This document shows, one piece after another, positions 36,542-48,575 of a stretch of 64,000 bases of DNA. Source of the DNA: Antennarius striatus (Eukaryota; Chordata; Actinopteri; Lophiiformes; Antennariidae); contig NC_090778.1 in assembly GCF_040054535.1 (NCBI RefSeq), forward strand, positions 6,289,001 through 6,353,000, read 5' to 3'. Numbering within the stretch: position 1 is the stretch's first letter; each line of letters opens with the position of its first letter. The notes under the pieces are model-generated. The model was given only the letters and a program-made list of their open reading frames with translations. It did no database searches and had not been told where the DNA came from. The position numbers and the translations under genes are program-made.

Positions 36542-39500
36542 CACAAGTCCCCTACCTACCCCACTGGTAGGTATAATAAATAATAAAATCAATAAATAAT
36601 AAAATGCACTGAAGGACATAACACAAATCAGGCGCTTTAAACAACTGCACTAACCCCTCACTGTATTGTACTTATTCTGTACCTAACGTGTGATTGTCAG
36701 TTGATGAGAGAAGACTGTACATGAATTTGCCTCTGGACTTCAGAGGACAGTGTTGTACCGCTGCGGTCTGCCCCGCTGGAGTCTACACTATGTGTGGAAA
36801 GAACACTGCATAGACAGAGAGAGTGACAGCATTCTGCTTATTTCTACTTGGAATAAGCCTGAGGACTGGGACACCTCATTGTCTGAAATATAATCTGGAT
36901 ATTTTCTATTTTGGTATCTCACAGCTTAACATGTCAGGTGAAATCTCTTCTGGCCTCTGTTGGGAAACCAGCGTGACTCACCCATCAATGAAAAGTCCTC
37001 TTCTAATGTGGGGTGGGGTTCTGGGGAGGAATTCGTTGGAGTTATCTAAGGACTTATAGGAGGCTCCAGAAGATCCCGAACTGCTCAGATCCCTCCCCCC
37101 ATGGTCCCATGACTTGGATCTAGCACAGAAGTTGCGCCCCCCTGATATTGATCCCCTAGTCCTGCTCAGCACTTCCAGACTCTCCTCAGCTTCAAAGTAC
37201 TCATCAGAGCTGCCACTGCTGTGCCGCTCCTCTGTCACTCCTCCCTCTGTTCTCCAGTCTGGATTCTCCACCATCTTGCCATCCTGACTGCTGTGACCAA
37301 GAGACAGCCGGTTCAGCCCAGAGCTCAGGTCTGTGGCCGAAGGAGAGGTGAAGGAGTCCTGGGTCTCCCTCTGCCAGCTCCCACCGCTGCTCTTCCTCTC
37401 CCTAAAGACGGTGGGGCTGTCCAGCGGCTCCTGCAGTGACATGCGCTCAAACTCCACCATTAGATTAGAAATGGGCGATAACATGGAGGAAGAAGGGGAG
37501 GTGCGAGACGTCACTTTGTCTCCGTTGTGAGTCCTGTCTCTTGAGGAGGAGCACACCTCATTTTTGCACACGACGACGGGGGAGAGGAGGCCGTCGTCAC
37601 AGCAGCACAGCAGGTCCTGCTCGGCTGCCGTCTCGATCAGGTCAGCCCCACGGTGATGCAGCGCCACGGGCAGGATGTGGAACTCCCGGCCCCCCACTGC
37701 CCCTTTTAGGCCGTCCTTGGATGCTGCAGACGAGGTGATGCTGGTGAGCGCTGCGTTCTGTCTGTTCTTCATCTCCTCCAGGCTGATGTCATCACCCTCA
37801 TCCAGGAAGGCACCGACAGAGATGGAGTTGCAGAACTTTTTGGGCTTACCTGCAGAAAGGGATGAAAAATTATAAGGTCATTACCAGAGCAAGTTTTACC
37901 ACATTATTCATAAGGACAGGAGGGAATGCAGTCTATACTTATGTCATGTGACACAAGATTTTTTCTGAGAAAATAGACATAAAAAACAGAAATGAATAAA
38001 TAAAGGAAACAAATCAGGAAAAATTATTTGTGTGCAGTCAATTTCGCAATCTCCACCTTTCCTGAAATACTGCCGGTGACCTTACCTGGAGAGGGGGTTT
38101 TGAACCTGTTGCTGGTCTCATTCTCCCCAGCCTCTTCATGGAACAATGGGATGAAATCCTTCTTGCCAAGATACTCCTCCAGCTTTCGCAGCCCGTCCGG
38201 TGATGACAGATCCACAAAACTGTCCAGAAAGTCCCAGTACTCAGCCCATGGATACCCCCTCCCGTGAGCCAGGTCTCTGGAGATAAAGGATGAACTACCA
38301 TGTAGATTGATGCGAAGATTTCAATGACATCTCTGTAACCCTCTTCGTCTATGTGGAGATAACTGATTATTCAGCTTGTACAAACACACCTTCATACAAG
38401 TCAGAAATTATTGCTGCAATTTTAACTACAACATTCTGAAAAATTTTCAGCCTTGTAAATCCTACAGTCCTTGTTAAAAGTGATTCAAGTCTCTAAAATT
38501 GACCTGCAATTTTAGAGACTATTTTATGCTACACAATAATATAGTCTCACTGTATTTTCCCTTTTCAACTGGCATCAGCTTGATATGTTTTTGAACTGTG
38601 ATATTATGACTGACGACATGCATTCAGTTGCCATGGGGTCACTTCGGCAATCAATAATCTAAACTCATCTACATGTTTTGAGTTTACAGCTACCATGTAA
38701 TATAGAACAAATAAAACAATCTTAGTTCAGATGAGTTGACTGCAAAGTAATTTTACAGATTCCTGTTTGTTGTGTTGTTTATTAATATTGAGCTATACAG
38801 TATTAACTGTTGTTTCTTTGAATAAATGAAAAGGGAGAATGTGATTTGATTAAGAACAACATTTAACAAACTCAAGTCAAGCGATATCGCTGTTTTTTGA
38901 ACACAGGGCGGCTTTGGGCCCACCTGCCCACTCTCTCTGCTCCACGGTTGGGATCGGACTTAAGGATGTGGTGGATGAGCACCGCCTGGTTTCTGGGCGG
39001 CGTCTTCCAAGACCGCCGAAAATCCTCTGCCTGTAAGAAAGGAAGACATTGTTCTGTTCATAGAATATTACTGATTATGCACTTCAGTGATGTGATAATG
39101 GACCTTTGGAAAGGCAGACAGGTTATTGGATAGAAACTTGCTTTTGAAGGGCTGAGAGGACCGGCAAAGGCTGTGACCATCATCACGGGATCAATTGGGC
39201 TTCTGGCATGCTGCTGGACCAGCGAGAGGCTTTCCGACGACTCAGGTGACCACAGGGCACCGATGACGGGCTGAGAGGTGTTATCAGCTGCCCTCAGCAA
39301 AGGGATATAGCAGCGGTCTGCGATACAATGGAAAGGTTTAAGGCTGTGTCGCACGTCTGGGAGGATGTGACTTGAATTCACTGCATTTGACAGAACATTA
39401 TCCACGAGTTGAAATCAAACCTCCTGCTGGCATAGTCTCAAACGTCCAAACTTTAACTTTTTCAACCTAATCACTTTACAGTCAACATTATATAAATATA

Positions 39501-42500
39501 TAAACAATGTTCTGCATTTAACATCTAACACTCCGGTACAGGTAATGTAACATGCTCATTCTACCTAAACAGGCTACTCTGTGTTTGAAACTTCAATAAA
39601 TGGCTTCATGTGCCCTTACCCTCTAAATAGTCACTTATCTTCTGCTTCACTTCTTGAGTTTTGTTCTTTCTGCTACAGATAAGCTGTTGATACAAAAAAA
39701 AAAAAAACGTAACAGTTGGGAATGTATGTACAGCTGACAACATACAACTGTTGTTGGATTAGAGGGGGGAAGAATTTGTTGGTGCTCATCTATGTTTAGC
39801 CATCTCATTGCAGTGGGTAAGTGTTGCCAGAAGATTTATAAAGCAAGCTAAAAGGTCACCGCTTAAGCAACCAGAGTAAGCATAACAGAACCTCCCCTCA
39901 TCCACTTCTAGCAGGACGTCAGTGTCTGCCAGTCCTGTGCTCCCACAGTAACAATAACATCCCCACATTAGTTCTGTCTTGCTCAGTTTTCAGGTTACCG
40001 AGATAAATGAGTGTTAGACAAGTACTAAATCCACCAGTCGAGGTGCAGTTTACATCCACATGTGTCCAGACTCTGTCTTTTATGTTGTAAGATGCTGTAC
40101 GACATAAAGACTTTGATGGAATTTAATAAAACTTTTCAAGTTGAGAACCCAACACTGGGGTCACCAGTTCAGCTTATTGCTGACAATGAAAGATGCTCCG
40201 ACTCTCCTATGACCCTGAGTAATTGCTGATTGTTGAAGTTTGATGTTTTTGTGGGTCAAGAAATACACTCGCCTAAACGTAATTTTTAACCTGCTCTCCT
40301 TCAAAAAGTTTAAATTATCACATTTATGGCAGTCAGAATAAAAAGAGAAGCTACCTTTCTCTTGTCATGTTCTGCTTTCAATATCAGCTCCAGAACACAT
40401 GTGTGTCTATTTCTTTTCTAACACTTGTGTAAAGGGAGGTTGATAGGTCACTGTAGCATTTTACTTGTCCCAGAAAGGCAGGCACCCTTTCCTCATGAAC
40501 CCTGTCATGACATCACTTCATCATTTGTTTGCCATTTTGTTAAACTTGGTTTATAATGTCTAAACATTTATTGTTTGGGTTCACATCGTCTTAAGATTCT
40601 GACACCAAATGCTTCATCCTTTAGCTCCAAAGGACTTAAAATACAGATAAACTGACTGATAAGAGTCCAAAATAAATGAAACTCCTTACATCACAAGGCT
40701 TCTGGCCATCCTTGTTCTTACAGTTCTTATCAATGTCAGGATGTGAGCAGAGGACATTCACCACGTCTGGACATCCAAACTTACAGGCAAAGTGAAGTGG
40801 TGTTTCAAAACCCTGGAAAACAAATCAAGCAAGATAAAAAAGGCTGCAACCTTTCAACTTTATTTTGAAGTGATCTGAATGTGGTTCAGCCGGTCAGGCG
40901 AAAGAACCTACAGCCTTATCTGGAGTGTTGAGGTAAAGATCTACAATGTAGCGAATACGTTTCTGCAGCATATCTTCCTGGTCGTCAGGGTACATCAGTC
41001 GCATGAACTCTGGGTTCTCCAAGGTGTCCAGCAGCAGCTGTGCAATTCCTGCCTGGTTTTCCTTGGCTGCCACATGCATTACGTTGTACCGGCAGCCCTC
41101 CTGAAAAAAACAATGGAACAACAAGATGAAAGGTCAAGATTTAATTCTCTTTAATCACCTGCTGACAGGAAAGGATGCTTTAATCCATCCAAAAGCAAAA
41201 ATTTGACCTTGTGCTTTAAGGCAGCGGTCCCCAACCTTTTTTGCGCCACGGACCGGCATTCATTTGCTCGATAATCGTTAATGATGCCAGGACAGCTGTA
41301 GTCTAATTAATAATTCATCCACAGTGGTTTATGTAAAATGCAGACATCAACAGACAATAAACCTTTTTTCATAAATTGATAATCAACATCTCTGTAAACG
41401 AAATAATTGTAAGAAATAGTTATATTAATAATTATATCAGTGACTGCACTGATGAGGTTTATTTTGAAACAATGACTTACAATCAGTGCATTCAACGTAG
41501 GAGAAATACTGATCATTTCCAATAAAAAGGTGAACAAGTCAATCAAATAATAATAATTACAATAATTAGAATTAGTGGTTGGGGACCGCTGATCTAGGGG
41601 TAACAGGAGACAATGACACTTGAAGTATGTTCCAGACGTTCAGTCTACTCCGCAGTTTGGTTTTTTTACGGTCACTGCAGAAAATTCTACTTCACAAAGA
41701 CAGAAGTTTGGAAATGGAAGCAGGGTTTTTGATTATTTTTGGGCGATCGCAGGATAATCTGCCTTGACTTAAATCCAAAACGCTGGTGCAGTTGTGGGCG
41801 CTTAATTTAGGGGTAATGGCTGGTAACCGGTCACATTTTTCAGACTCCGAAATAAATAAAACGGATGCAAATTACTTTTTCTTTCTGCGCGACCCGGTAC
41901 CAAATGACCCACAGACTGGTACCGGTCCGTGGCCCGGGGGTTGGGGACCTCTGCTTTAAGGTACAGTTTTATCACTCAACATTTGATATATTTTTGAACT
42001 TACTAAATGCAACCAAACAACCGAACGTGGCATAGCTTTAAAAAACACAAAAATTATCATGATCAAAGACCCAGGACATATATCTGGCTTTGCCTCTTCA
42101 ACAACAAGCTTGAAAATTTTCTGTAAGGTCAGCGCATATCTAGGAAAGATTTTTATCACTCAAAAAATGGCAATGTTCCAAAAGAGACTATACTGTACAT
42201 GACTATTAATATCAAAGAGCTTAAGAAAGGATTAAAACAACAGGAAAAGAAGTTCAAACAACACTGACTCAATTTGCGTACTGGTGTTATGTAACTTATA
42301 TTTAGGAATTTGGCTCAGTAATCTGAATTACAAACACAAAAGTACACTATCAATTAACATGTCCTCGCCTGCACAATCGTAGGATTGTCTCCTGAGCCGA
42401 TGAGATAGCGTGGGTTGTTGCACACCAGGTCACTGAAGTCCACCTCATTACCCTTCTCCACAGCTTTCCTCAGCTTGGCAGTCAGGTCCTGCGTGCGTGG

Positions 42501-44291
42501 GCTCTTGAAACTGTTGGCCCGCTCCCGGTTGATGGTATCAACCTCCATGTTGTCTGGTGCAGACGGAAGACAAAGTGCACAATAGGCATAGGCTGTCAAC
42601 ATCAAATACTTCTTCACATTTGATGAAATGCTTTTCACAAAAAGGTCTCAACACATCTAATAGGCTTACCTTTACTGATGGCCAGACCTGGTTTGACAGG
42701 AGATACACAGGGTGTGGATTTGTTGGGAGATGGGAAATAATCACAGATTCCTTTAGCAAACTTCTCAGCATCCTCACGGTTAGGAAATGCTTTGAAGCGG
42801 GCGCCCTTCATCATCTTTACTGCTTGAAGGGCATCTTTCTTATCTGTGTACACATGTGCTCTGTCTACAAAACAATAACACTGAATCAGTTTCTTATCAA
42901 CTTCAACATTGTGAGCATCTGATTTGTCTTGTCAATTTTTGCTGTTGATATTTAGTTTAAGATTAATGCAGATCAATATTCTATCCTGGAGAGGACAGGC
43001 AGTCATACTCCCCTGCTGCTTACAACGAGAAATGTTGTAATCCACTTTAATAAATGTGGATGTTCTCCTAAACAAATACAGACATTATGAAATGGAGAAG
43101 AGATTTCGAATAAACAAACAAATCATGATAATAGCTAGGATCTTGGACATGGACAGTATTGAAGGTGGTGGTCAAAAATCAGCTATCTGATCAAAAAGAG
43201 AGGCAGATACGTGAAAGCAGTTGGTCGGTTCCATAAACCAGTTCTGGAAGTTTCTGCCATGGGTTATTTGAAGTCACACTTCTCATTTACTTTTCTTTTG
43301 ATTTCTCATACTGAATTCACTTCCAAAGTTTAGTCTTTTAACATCGAACTGCAACTTTCAAAACTATTGACATCTGACATGCAAAATTCTTGAAAGATTC
43401 AAAAGGAATCATGAAACAAATTTGGTTCTATCATTATAGAAATGTAGTGACCCATGGGGAGGGATTTTATCTTTCTGTGGCTAAACACATGAGAAAATAA
43501 AAAAACAAAATCAACTAATGGCTTCCTGAGCAGTTTTTAAAATAACTAAACAGCATCTTACTTTGCTGGATTTTTATGCTTATACAAAAAACCACTGTAC
43601 TCTATAAATTCTGATTGTGTGAAAGTAAATTTGAATACCAAAAACATATGAGGTCTAGTCATGATTAAAAGGTTAGCCTTAAAGGTCACCTCACAAATAA
43701 TGCCAAATTCAAATTCAACTTCTACAAACTATATTTACAACAATAAATTCTGCACGACACCAATCCAAGGAACAAGATGAGCATCTTACCATTTCTGGCC
43801 AAAACCTCATCCCACAGTGGGCATACTCCATAATAAAAGATTGGAGACACTTGTGCTGGCTTTGAGGAGGTGTCTGCCTTCCACTGAAAGTTAGTGCTTT
43901 CAGCAGAATTGTCTGTGGTTGTTTTCACTGAGATCTCCTCTTCTTCTGGAGGGTTGAGACCCACACTGTATCCAAAGTCCAACTCTTCACTAGTAGTCTC
44001 AGTGGGGTCGCTGCCTGTTGCAGCATTGTTGGGGGCAACGACTGAAGTGGCACAAGACCCAGATTTGTCATGGCCGGCAACAGAGGACGCACTACCTGGG
44101 ACACTTGTTGAAGAACTGTTGTCCGATTCAGTGGCACTGCTCTGTGGCCCAGCAAGGACTCGGGCTAACTTCCTTTCAAAGATTGCTCTGGTGGTCGCTG
44201 TGATTGGGCCGCACTTGACATCTGCCCGGGCAAACTCCTCACGCAGTTCATCAGCACTTAGTCCCCTTAGCCTGCTCAGAACTGCCTCCAT
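34320..44291 (-). CDS. ankle2: Ankyrin repeat and LEM domain protein 2 (LEM4)
   Basis: Twelve coding exons (minus): 44291-43790, 42864-42670, 42553-42369, 41100-40912, 40812-40690, 39683-39620, 39317-39142, 39030-38924, 38276-38086, 37849-36982, 36305-36174, 34530-34320. They join to 980 aa (human 938). ANKLE2 sits at the ER/nuclear envelope and directs BAF dephosphorylation through PP2A during nuclear reassembly. Residues 1-45 are the LEM domain ([20 protein letters not shown]). About 152-230 is the viroplasmin-like domain ([28 protein letters not shown]). About 296-390 are ankyrin repeats ([20 protein letters not shown]). The acidic serine-rich exon 37849-36982 is the least conserved part. 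Two introns use GC donors, and the last donor is a GTNNGT tandem. The N-terminal membrane segment of human ANKLE2 is not encoded by this start. Confidence 0.95.
35128..35650 (-). mobile_element. LINE 3' end in ankle2 last intron
   Basis: The minus strand reads [20 protein letters not shown], then [20 protein letters not shown], the C-terminal tail of a non-LTR reverse transcriptase. The 3' end motif GACCCCTGAAGGGAAAAGCC is followed by GAAAGGAGAAGAAG. This is the same family as 14403-14761, better preserved, in the same orientation as the host gene. It is 5'-truncated and not functional. Confidence 0.8.
36461..36545. repeat. (CA)n microsatellite in ankle2 intron
   Basis: CGCA-interrupted start followed by a nearly pure CA run, in the intron between ankle2 coding exons 10 and 11. 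Confidence 0.95.
38488..38520. repeat. Perfect inverted repeat, 13-bp stem
   Basis: Arms 38488-38500 and 38508-38520 (AGTCTCTAAAATT and complement) flank the 7-nt loop GACCTGC, in the ankle2 intron between coding exons 8 and 9. Confidence 0.85.
41222..41953. mobile_element. hAT non-autonomous transposon with 8-bp target duplication
   Basis: The ends CAGCGGTCCCCAACC and GGTTGGGGACCTCTG form a 15-bp terminal inverted repeat with one mismatch. The element is flanked by exact 8-bp copies of CTTTAAGG (41214-41221 and 41954-41961), the hallmark of hAT insertion. Subterminal ACGGACCGG and ACCGGTCCGTGG also mirror each other. No transposase frame is present. A third terminus, GGTTGGGGACCGCTG, lies inside at 41577-41591. 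The element sits in the ankle2 intron between coding exons 3 and 4. Confidence 0.92.
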
Positions 44292-44543
44292 GCTTCGGCT
44301 CCTACAACACATCCAGGAATTCATTTCAGCATGGTTGACTGACAGTAAAATATTAAATTGGGATCTCTGACACTTAGCATTAGTCCCTTTAAACACCCCC
44401 GCCCCATTTTGTAAACTAAATATCAAAATTGAGATAACAAAATCACAATGTTGTAATCTCAATTAATACAATTAATAGTTTTGAACAAGAACAAAAGAAA
44501 TTATTTTTTCATTCAAGTGGGTTACACACATGTAGGCCTAAAG

Positions 44544-44545
<2 letters not shown>

Positions 44546-44606
<61 letters not shown>

Positions 44607-44615
44607 AGAGAGAGA
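44546..44615. repeat. (CA)n then (GA)n microsatellite
   Basis: A pure CA run to about 44602 followed by a GA run, in the inferred first intron of ankle2. Confidence 0.95.
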
Positions 44616-45768
44616 TGGTGAAGTGATGGGCAGCTTTATGGCAGTGTGGGAGCAGTTAGGTGTGCTTTGCTCAAGGGAGTGTTAGCAGTGCCCAGGAATT
44701 AAACTGACACCTCTCCAGCTAGCAGTCCATATGCCAAACTTTGGCCTACACTGGCCTTGAACTGATGAAGCCAAGTAGTGTTCTGTCCTACAGCCACAGG
44801 TTTGCTCAGGAAAAATTTAAAATTACAGTTGCAGTATTTACAGTAGTTATATACTGCTTATATTGTTATAAATATGATGAGAAAATTAGGTTTTCTGTTT
44901 TAGATTTTCGACCATCAGCATTGTTTTTTTAAAATTCAATTAAATGGTATTAAATCTACTATATATGCTTGTGTACAATATATCCTCACTCATTACAAAA
45001 CCAGCACGCAAACATAGCAGTTTTCAATTATTTTCTCACAAAATTAGTCGCGTTGTGTCTGCATCATCAATTAAATGCCATCCTATTTTCTTGATAAGGT
45101 GCGAGGCACTGTAAAAACTAATACTGTACATATTGATTTGACCAAAAAGAAAACCATTTACCTCAAGTGTCAAGTATTTCTAAGTAGGCTACACAAATCT
45201 TTTACACAGCTCGGATGCACTCAAAGTCATTTGCAAATATAAATTGACGTAAAATTCAATGCATCATGTTAGATCTTATCAGAACAAACACTAATGTTGG
45301 ACAAGCAGATGTTAGCTAGCTCGCTAACCAACAAGTCAATTTTAGCAGCCGGGGATAGTGCCTGACAAAACTAGCTTCAGGGAAACTGCCAAATAAAGAT
45401 TTAAACTGACAGTAGAAAACGAAATTGGGGTTGGAACATTAAGGATTACAACTGACAGAATACTGGTTAAATTACAATTATATTCCTCGTTTCAATCGCA
45501 TGCTGTCACGCCCAAGTATGTCATTCGAGGTGGGTTTTCAGGCTGTAACGTAACAAATTTGATACGTCTTCGTGATGATGATGCCGATAAAAATCAAAGT
45601 CTACGTGATGACATCTAGTAAGAAATATTCACTTATACTTACCAAATAACATTTTCATTTAACACACGCAGAGCTGGGGAAATTTGTTGTTAGTTTTGAA
45701 AGATAAACTGTTGGATAGACACAAAGCTAGAAGCAGTCTGGTATGGTCTCATTGTTTACAACGTGTTC

Positions 45769-45780
45769 TGCGCATGCTCA
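45769..45780. promoter_or_regulatory. NRF1-like binding site
   Basis: TGCGCATGCTCA matches the NRF1 palindrome YGCGCAYGCGCR apart from one base. It lies at the inferred ankle2 promoter, as is common for housekeeping genes without a TATA box. Confidence 0.5.
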
Positions 45781-47355
45781 GTTCTAAGGGAGGGCGCACG
45801 CTGCATTCTAGACCAGTGGGAAAACTCACGCATACACTACTTGAAGGTGACGGGTAGCGGCTAAAACGAAGTGGTTCTCTAAGTGTCAGTCTAAAATACT
45901 GAGGATCGTTTAACTTGATATTTTTCAAAATACACAACGTCAGTATGCCACTATATAAAATGAAACACCACCGCTGAAATCATTCCACACTGCGGTGACT
46001 TTTGTATCACGTTGATCACTTGACCCAATGACAAATGTCTCATAAGAAAACACTCAAAACAACTTGCTGTGGTTCTTGCTATAACTTTTACAGCTGCTTT
46101 ATGTATTTAGAAAATAATCAAATCCCTGTTAAATTACTTGTTAAATTTTTCTATTTAAAAGCACATCAGAAACAAAGTAAATCTGCCAGAAAGTTGGCTA
46201 GCCTTGCTTTGAGTATTAATTTTACGTTATTTTCGTAATTTGTGAAGGCAGCATTGTGTTTTCGTAAAACATACGGAACTACTCCAAAGAAAGAAAACGA
46301 CGTAAAACGTGTCTACCTTTCTACGTTTAACGACACGCTGACCTGTTTAACTAGGATAAAAACGACTCACTGATGGACATATAGTACTGACACGAACGCA
46401 GTGCTAAAGTATATTTGTGATGGCACAAACCTGTGTGTGTGCAGGCCAACTTAATCAGGCAAAAAATTACACGTCTAAAGACAATATATCTTACGCAAAC
46501 ATTACAAGAGTTACCAAACGTGAAGTGATTTTTATCCATTGCAGTCGGAAGCGAGGAAAATGGAAGGAGCCGACACCATGCAACAATCGTCAGTAGATGA
46601 GTTTGACAAGTATGCTAACAGTCATTAGCTACTTAGCAAGGAAGTAAGATAATCACCTAGGTCACCGATGAGAAATACAGTATGATTTTAACACATTAAG
46701 ACACAATTCATCCTTACCGCGTATACAAATAACATGCACCAAAGTTAATTGTGTAAATATTTTCACTATAAGCATGCTGTGCCCACCTCCTCCTCCTCTC
46801 GCCCCGGCTACTGTTGCTAGGTGTCTTCTCACCGCGACGGTTTCAAAATGCAGAGCGAGGACCCGTGTCCATCCAACACAGTGCCTGAACAAAATAACGT
46901 CAACCAGACGGAACTACATTCAGAAGTCTTTACCTTTTTCTCAATAAGAACAAACTATGATTACAGATGAATAGTGCAATTTTATGATGAATACAGTTAC
47001 AACTCCCAACACAAATTTAAAATACAGAAATTAATCAATTCCAATGTTAAAAATCAGACGTTGTGTATACAGCCCAAAATCAAAATTGTCGGTACAGTAT
47101 GTGAATAGTTTAGTATTATTCTCAAAACGCATACAAACCATGAGACAGAGTCATCCATGAATTCATAAGCATACAATGCTATTAAAAGATGTTTTCTGAC
47201 ATGGGAATGAACACCAGTGCAGTAGTTACAGCACAGTAACTCCTACAATCCATATTCCATCCCATCACCCTTATACACTGAACCTTTACTGCAGGTGTAC
47301 CAGATAATTGACTTTGAATTACAATTTGTATGATTCATTCCATTATATTTTATAA
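45781..47355. other. ankle2-golga3 intergenic spacer
   Basis: Between the ankle2 promoter and the golga3 polyA signal. Mostly AT-rich and featureless, except for a CpG- and C-rich patch at 46780-46860 and the small candidate gene described separately. Confidence 0.5.
46560..46947 (+). CDS. Candidate 58-aa two-exon small gene, unrecognised
   Basis: An ATG in good context (GAAAATGGAAGG) opens MEGADTMQQSSVDEFDK and reaches a possible donor ACAA|GTATGC at 46609. A pyrimidine-rich tract ending TTGCTAG (46820) could be the acceptor. Joined, the frame runs on to a TAA at 46945-46947, for 58 codons. A second ATG at 46848 opens another short frame starting MQSEDPCPSN. An RFX X-box-like sequence, GACACC-T-AGCAAC on the minus strand (46813-46825), overlaps the acceptor. 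I do not recognise the protein, and a chance frame near a promoter remains the leading alternative. Confidence 0.2.
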
Positions 47356-48575
47356 TTTATTATGTTGATTTTACAATCACACAAAAAGTCTAATTATATA
47401 TTAACCTCTGGAAACAATTAACTTCTGCCTTAGCCAAAAAACAGCCATAAAACAAGTATAACATCTGACTGAGGGGTAATCTTTTTTGTACAGTATATAA
47501 CCAATGTAACAGAAAATAACCATAGCTACTCAAACCCGCTGTTAAGAGTTCTACTTCATCTTTCAACTTTCTGTGTTAAGTCTTACTTACATTGTGTGCA
47601 ATGTCAGTTGGTATAACTCACTTATTTTACAATAAAACTTTCTTCAATAAGGATTTGCACACAAATATATTACATTTTACAGCCTGAGCAAACTCTAAGC
47701 AGAAACACACTCATTTAGACCAACTTAGTCCTTTACAGTAGACTGAAGATTAAGGCTTTTTTTGCATACAAATGACTGCAGTCCATGCTAGAATATAAAC
47801 ATCCATACAGATTACTGATATTAGAGTTTATGCTCCCAAGGTGATATGATCATAGCCAATGTAAAAAAAACAACTAAAAAAACAATATACCACATTTTAA
47901 TAAGAGACAATAGGAACAAAATTTACCCCAATGGTGAACCATTTAACTTCATGAAAGGGCGTAATGTGCTTCATCAAATACTGGTTGGAAGCCACATGGA
48001 TGTTCACACGTGTCAGTTAAACATTGATGATTAATCTCACTCGTACACAGGCACAAAGAAATGGAAGAACAGTTCATTGCCACTATATTCACACTTTCAA
48101 TTTTGCTGACCAAAAACACTTTCTGAAAAATCATCAGCCATAATGAAGCAGCATTAAAGCCACCTATGTTATATTACATGGCAGAGGATGACTTAATCCC
48201 TTTTAGTGAATAAAATCACCGACTAAGCAAGGGAAAACTGGCCCAACAGATTACTTTAATAAGAATTATACTTTGAAACATGATCATTTAACTGAAAATG
48301 AAGGATCCTCTTTGGAGAGGCTGTCATGGAAGTTGTAATTTCAAACTCTAAATAAATAATAGCATAATAAAAATATAAACAGCTGTCAAACAAAGAGGAA
48401 AGAATAAAGCTGTAGCGTATGAAGAATTACTCTGCAAAAGCACATCTGTGCTGATGAGAGAATGCCAAATGTTGGCAGCAATTGTTAATAAAAGAGAGAA
48501 AGGGAAAAGGGTCTGAAAGTGCCTTCATGGATAAAGCTCCACTCTCTCTCTGTTGGCCTGAGAAAAACTTTTCAG
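47356..48575 (-). terminator. golga3: golga3 3'UTR and polyA signal
   Basis: The stop codon is at 48578-48576. The AATAAA on the minus strand at 47361-47356 is the clearest downstream signal, giving a 3'UTR of about 1.2 kb. The sequence is AT-rich without other frames. Confidence 0.5.

Larger units (their letters stand above)
44292..45780 (-). promoter_or_regulatory. ankle2: ankle2 5'UTR exons and core promoter
   Basis: Ten untranslated bases (44301-44292) precede the ATG in the first coding exon after a TTGTAG acceptor. A non-coding exon ending at 45643 with the strong donor TTTG|GTAAGTATAAG is the likely partner, and its frame does not continue into the main frame. An NRF1-like site lies at 45769-45780. 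The leader holds two upstream ATGs (45752 and 45658). The transcription start is not determined, and the joining of these two exons is inferred. Confidence 0.6.
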
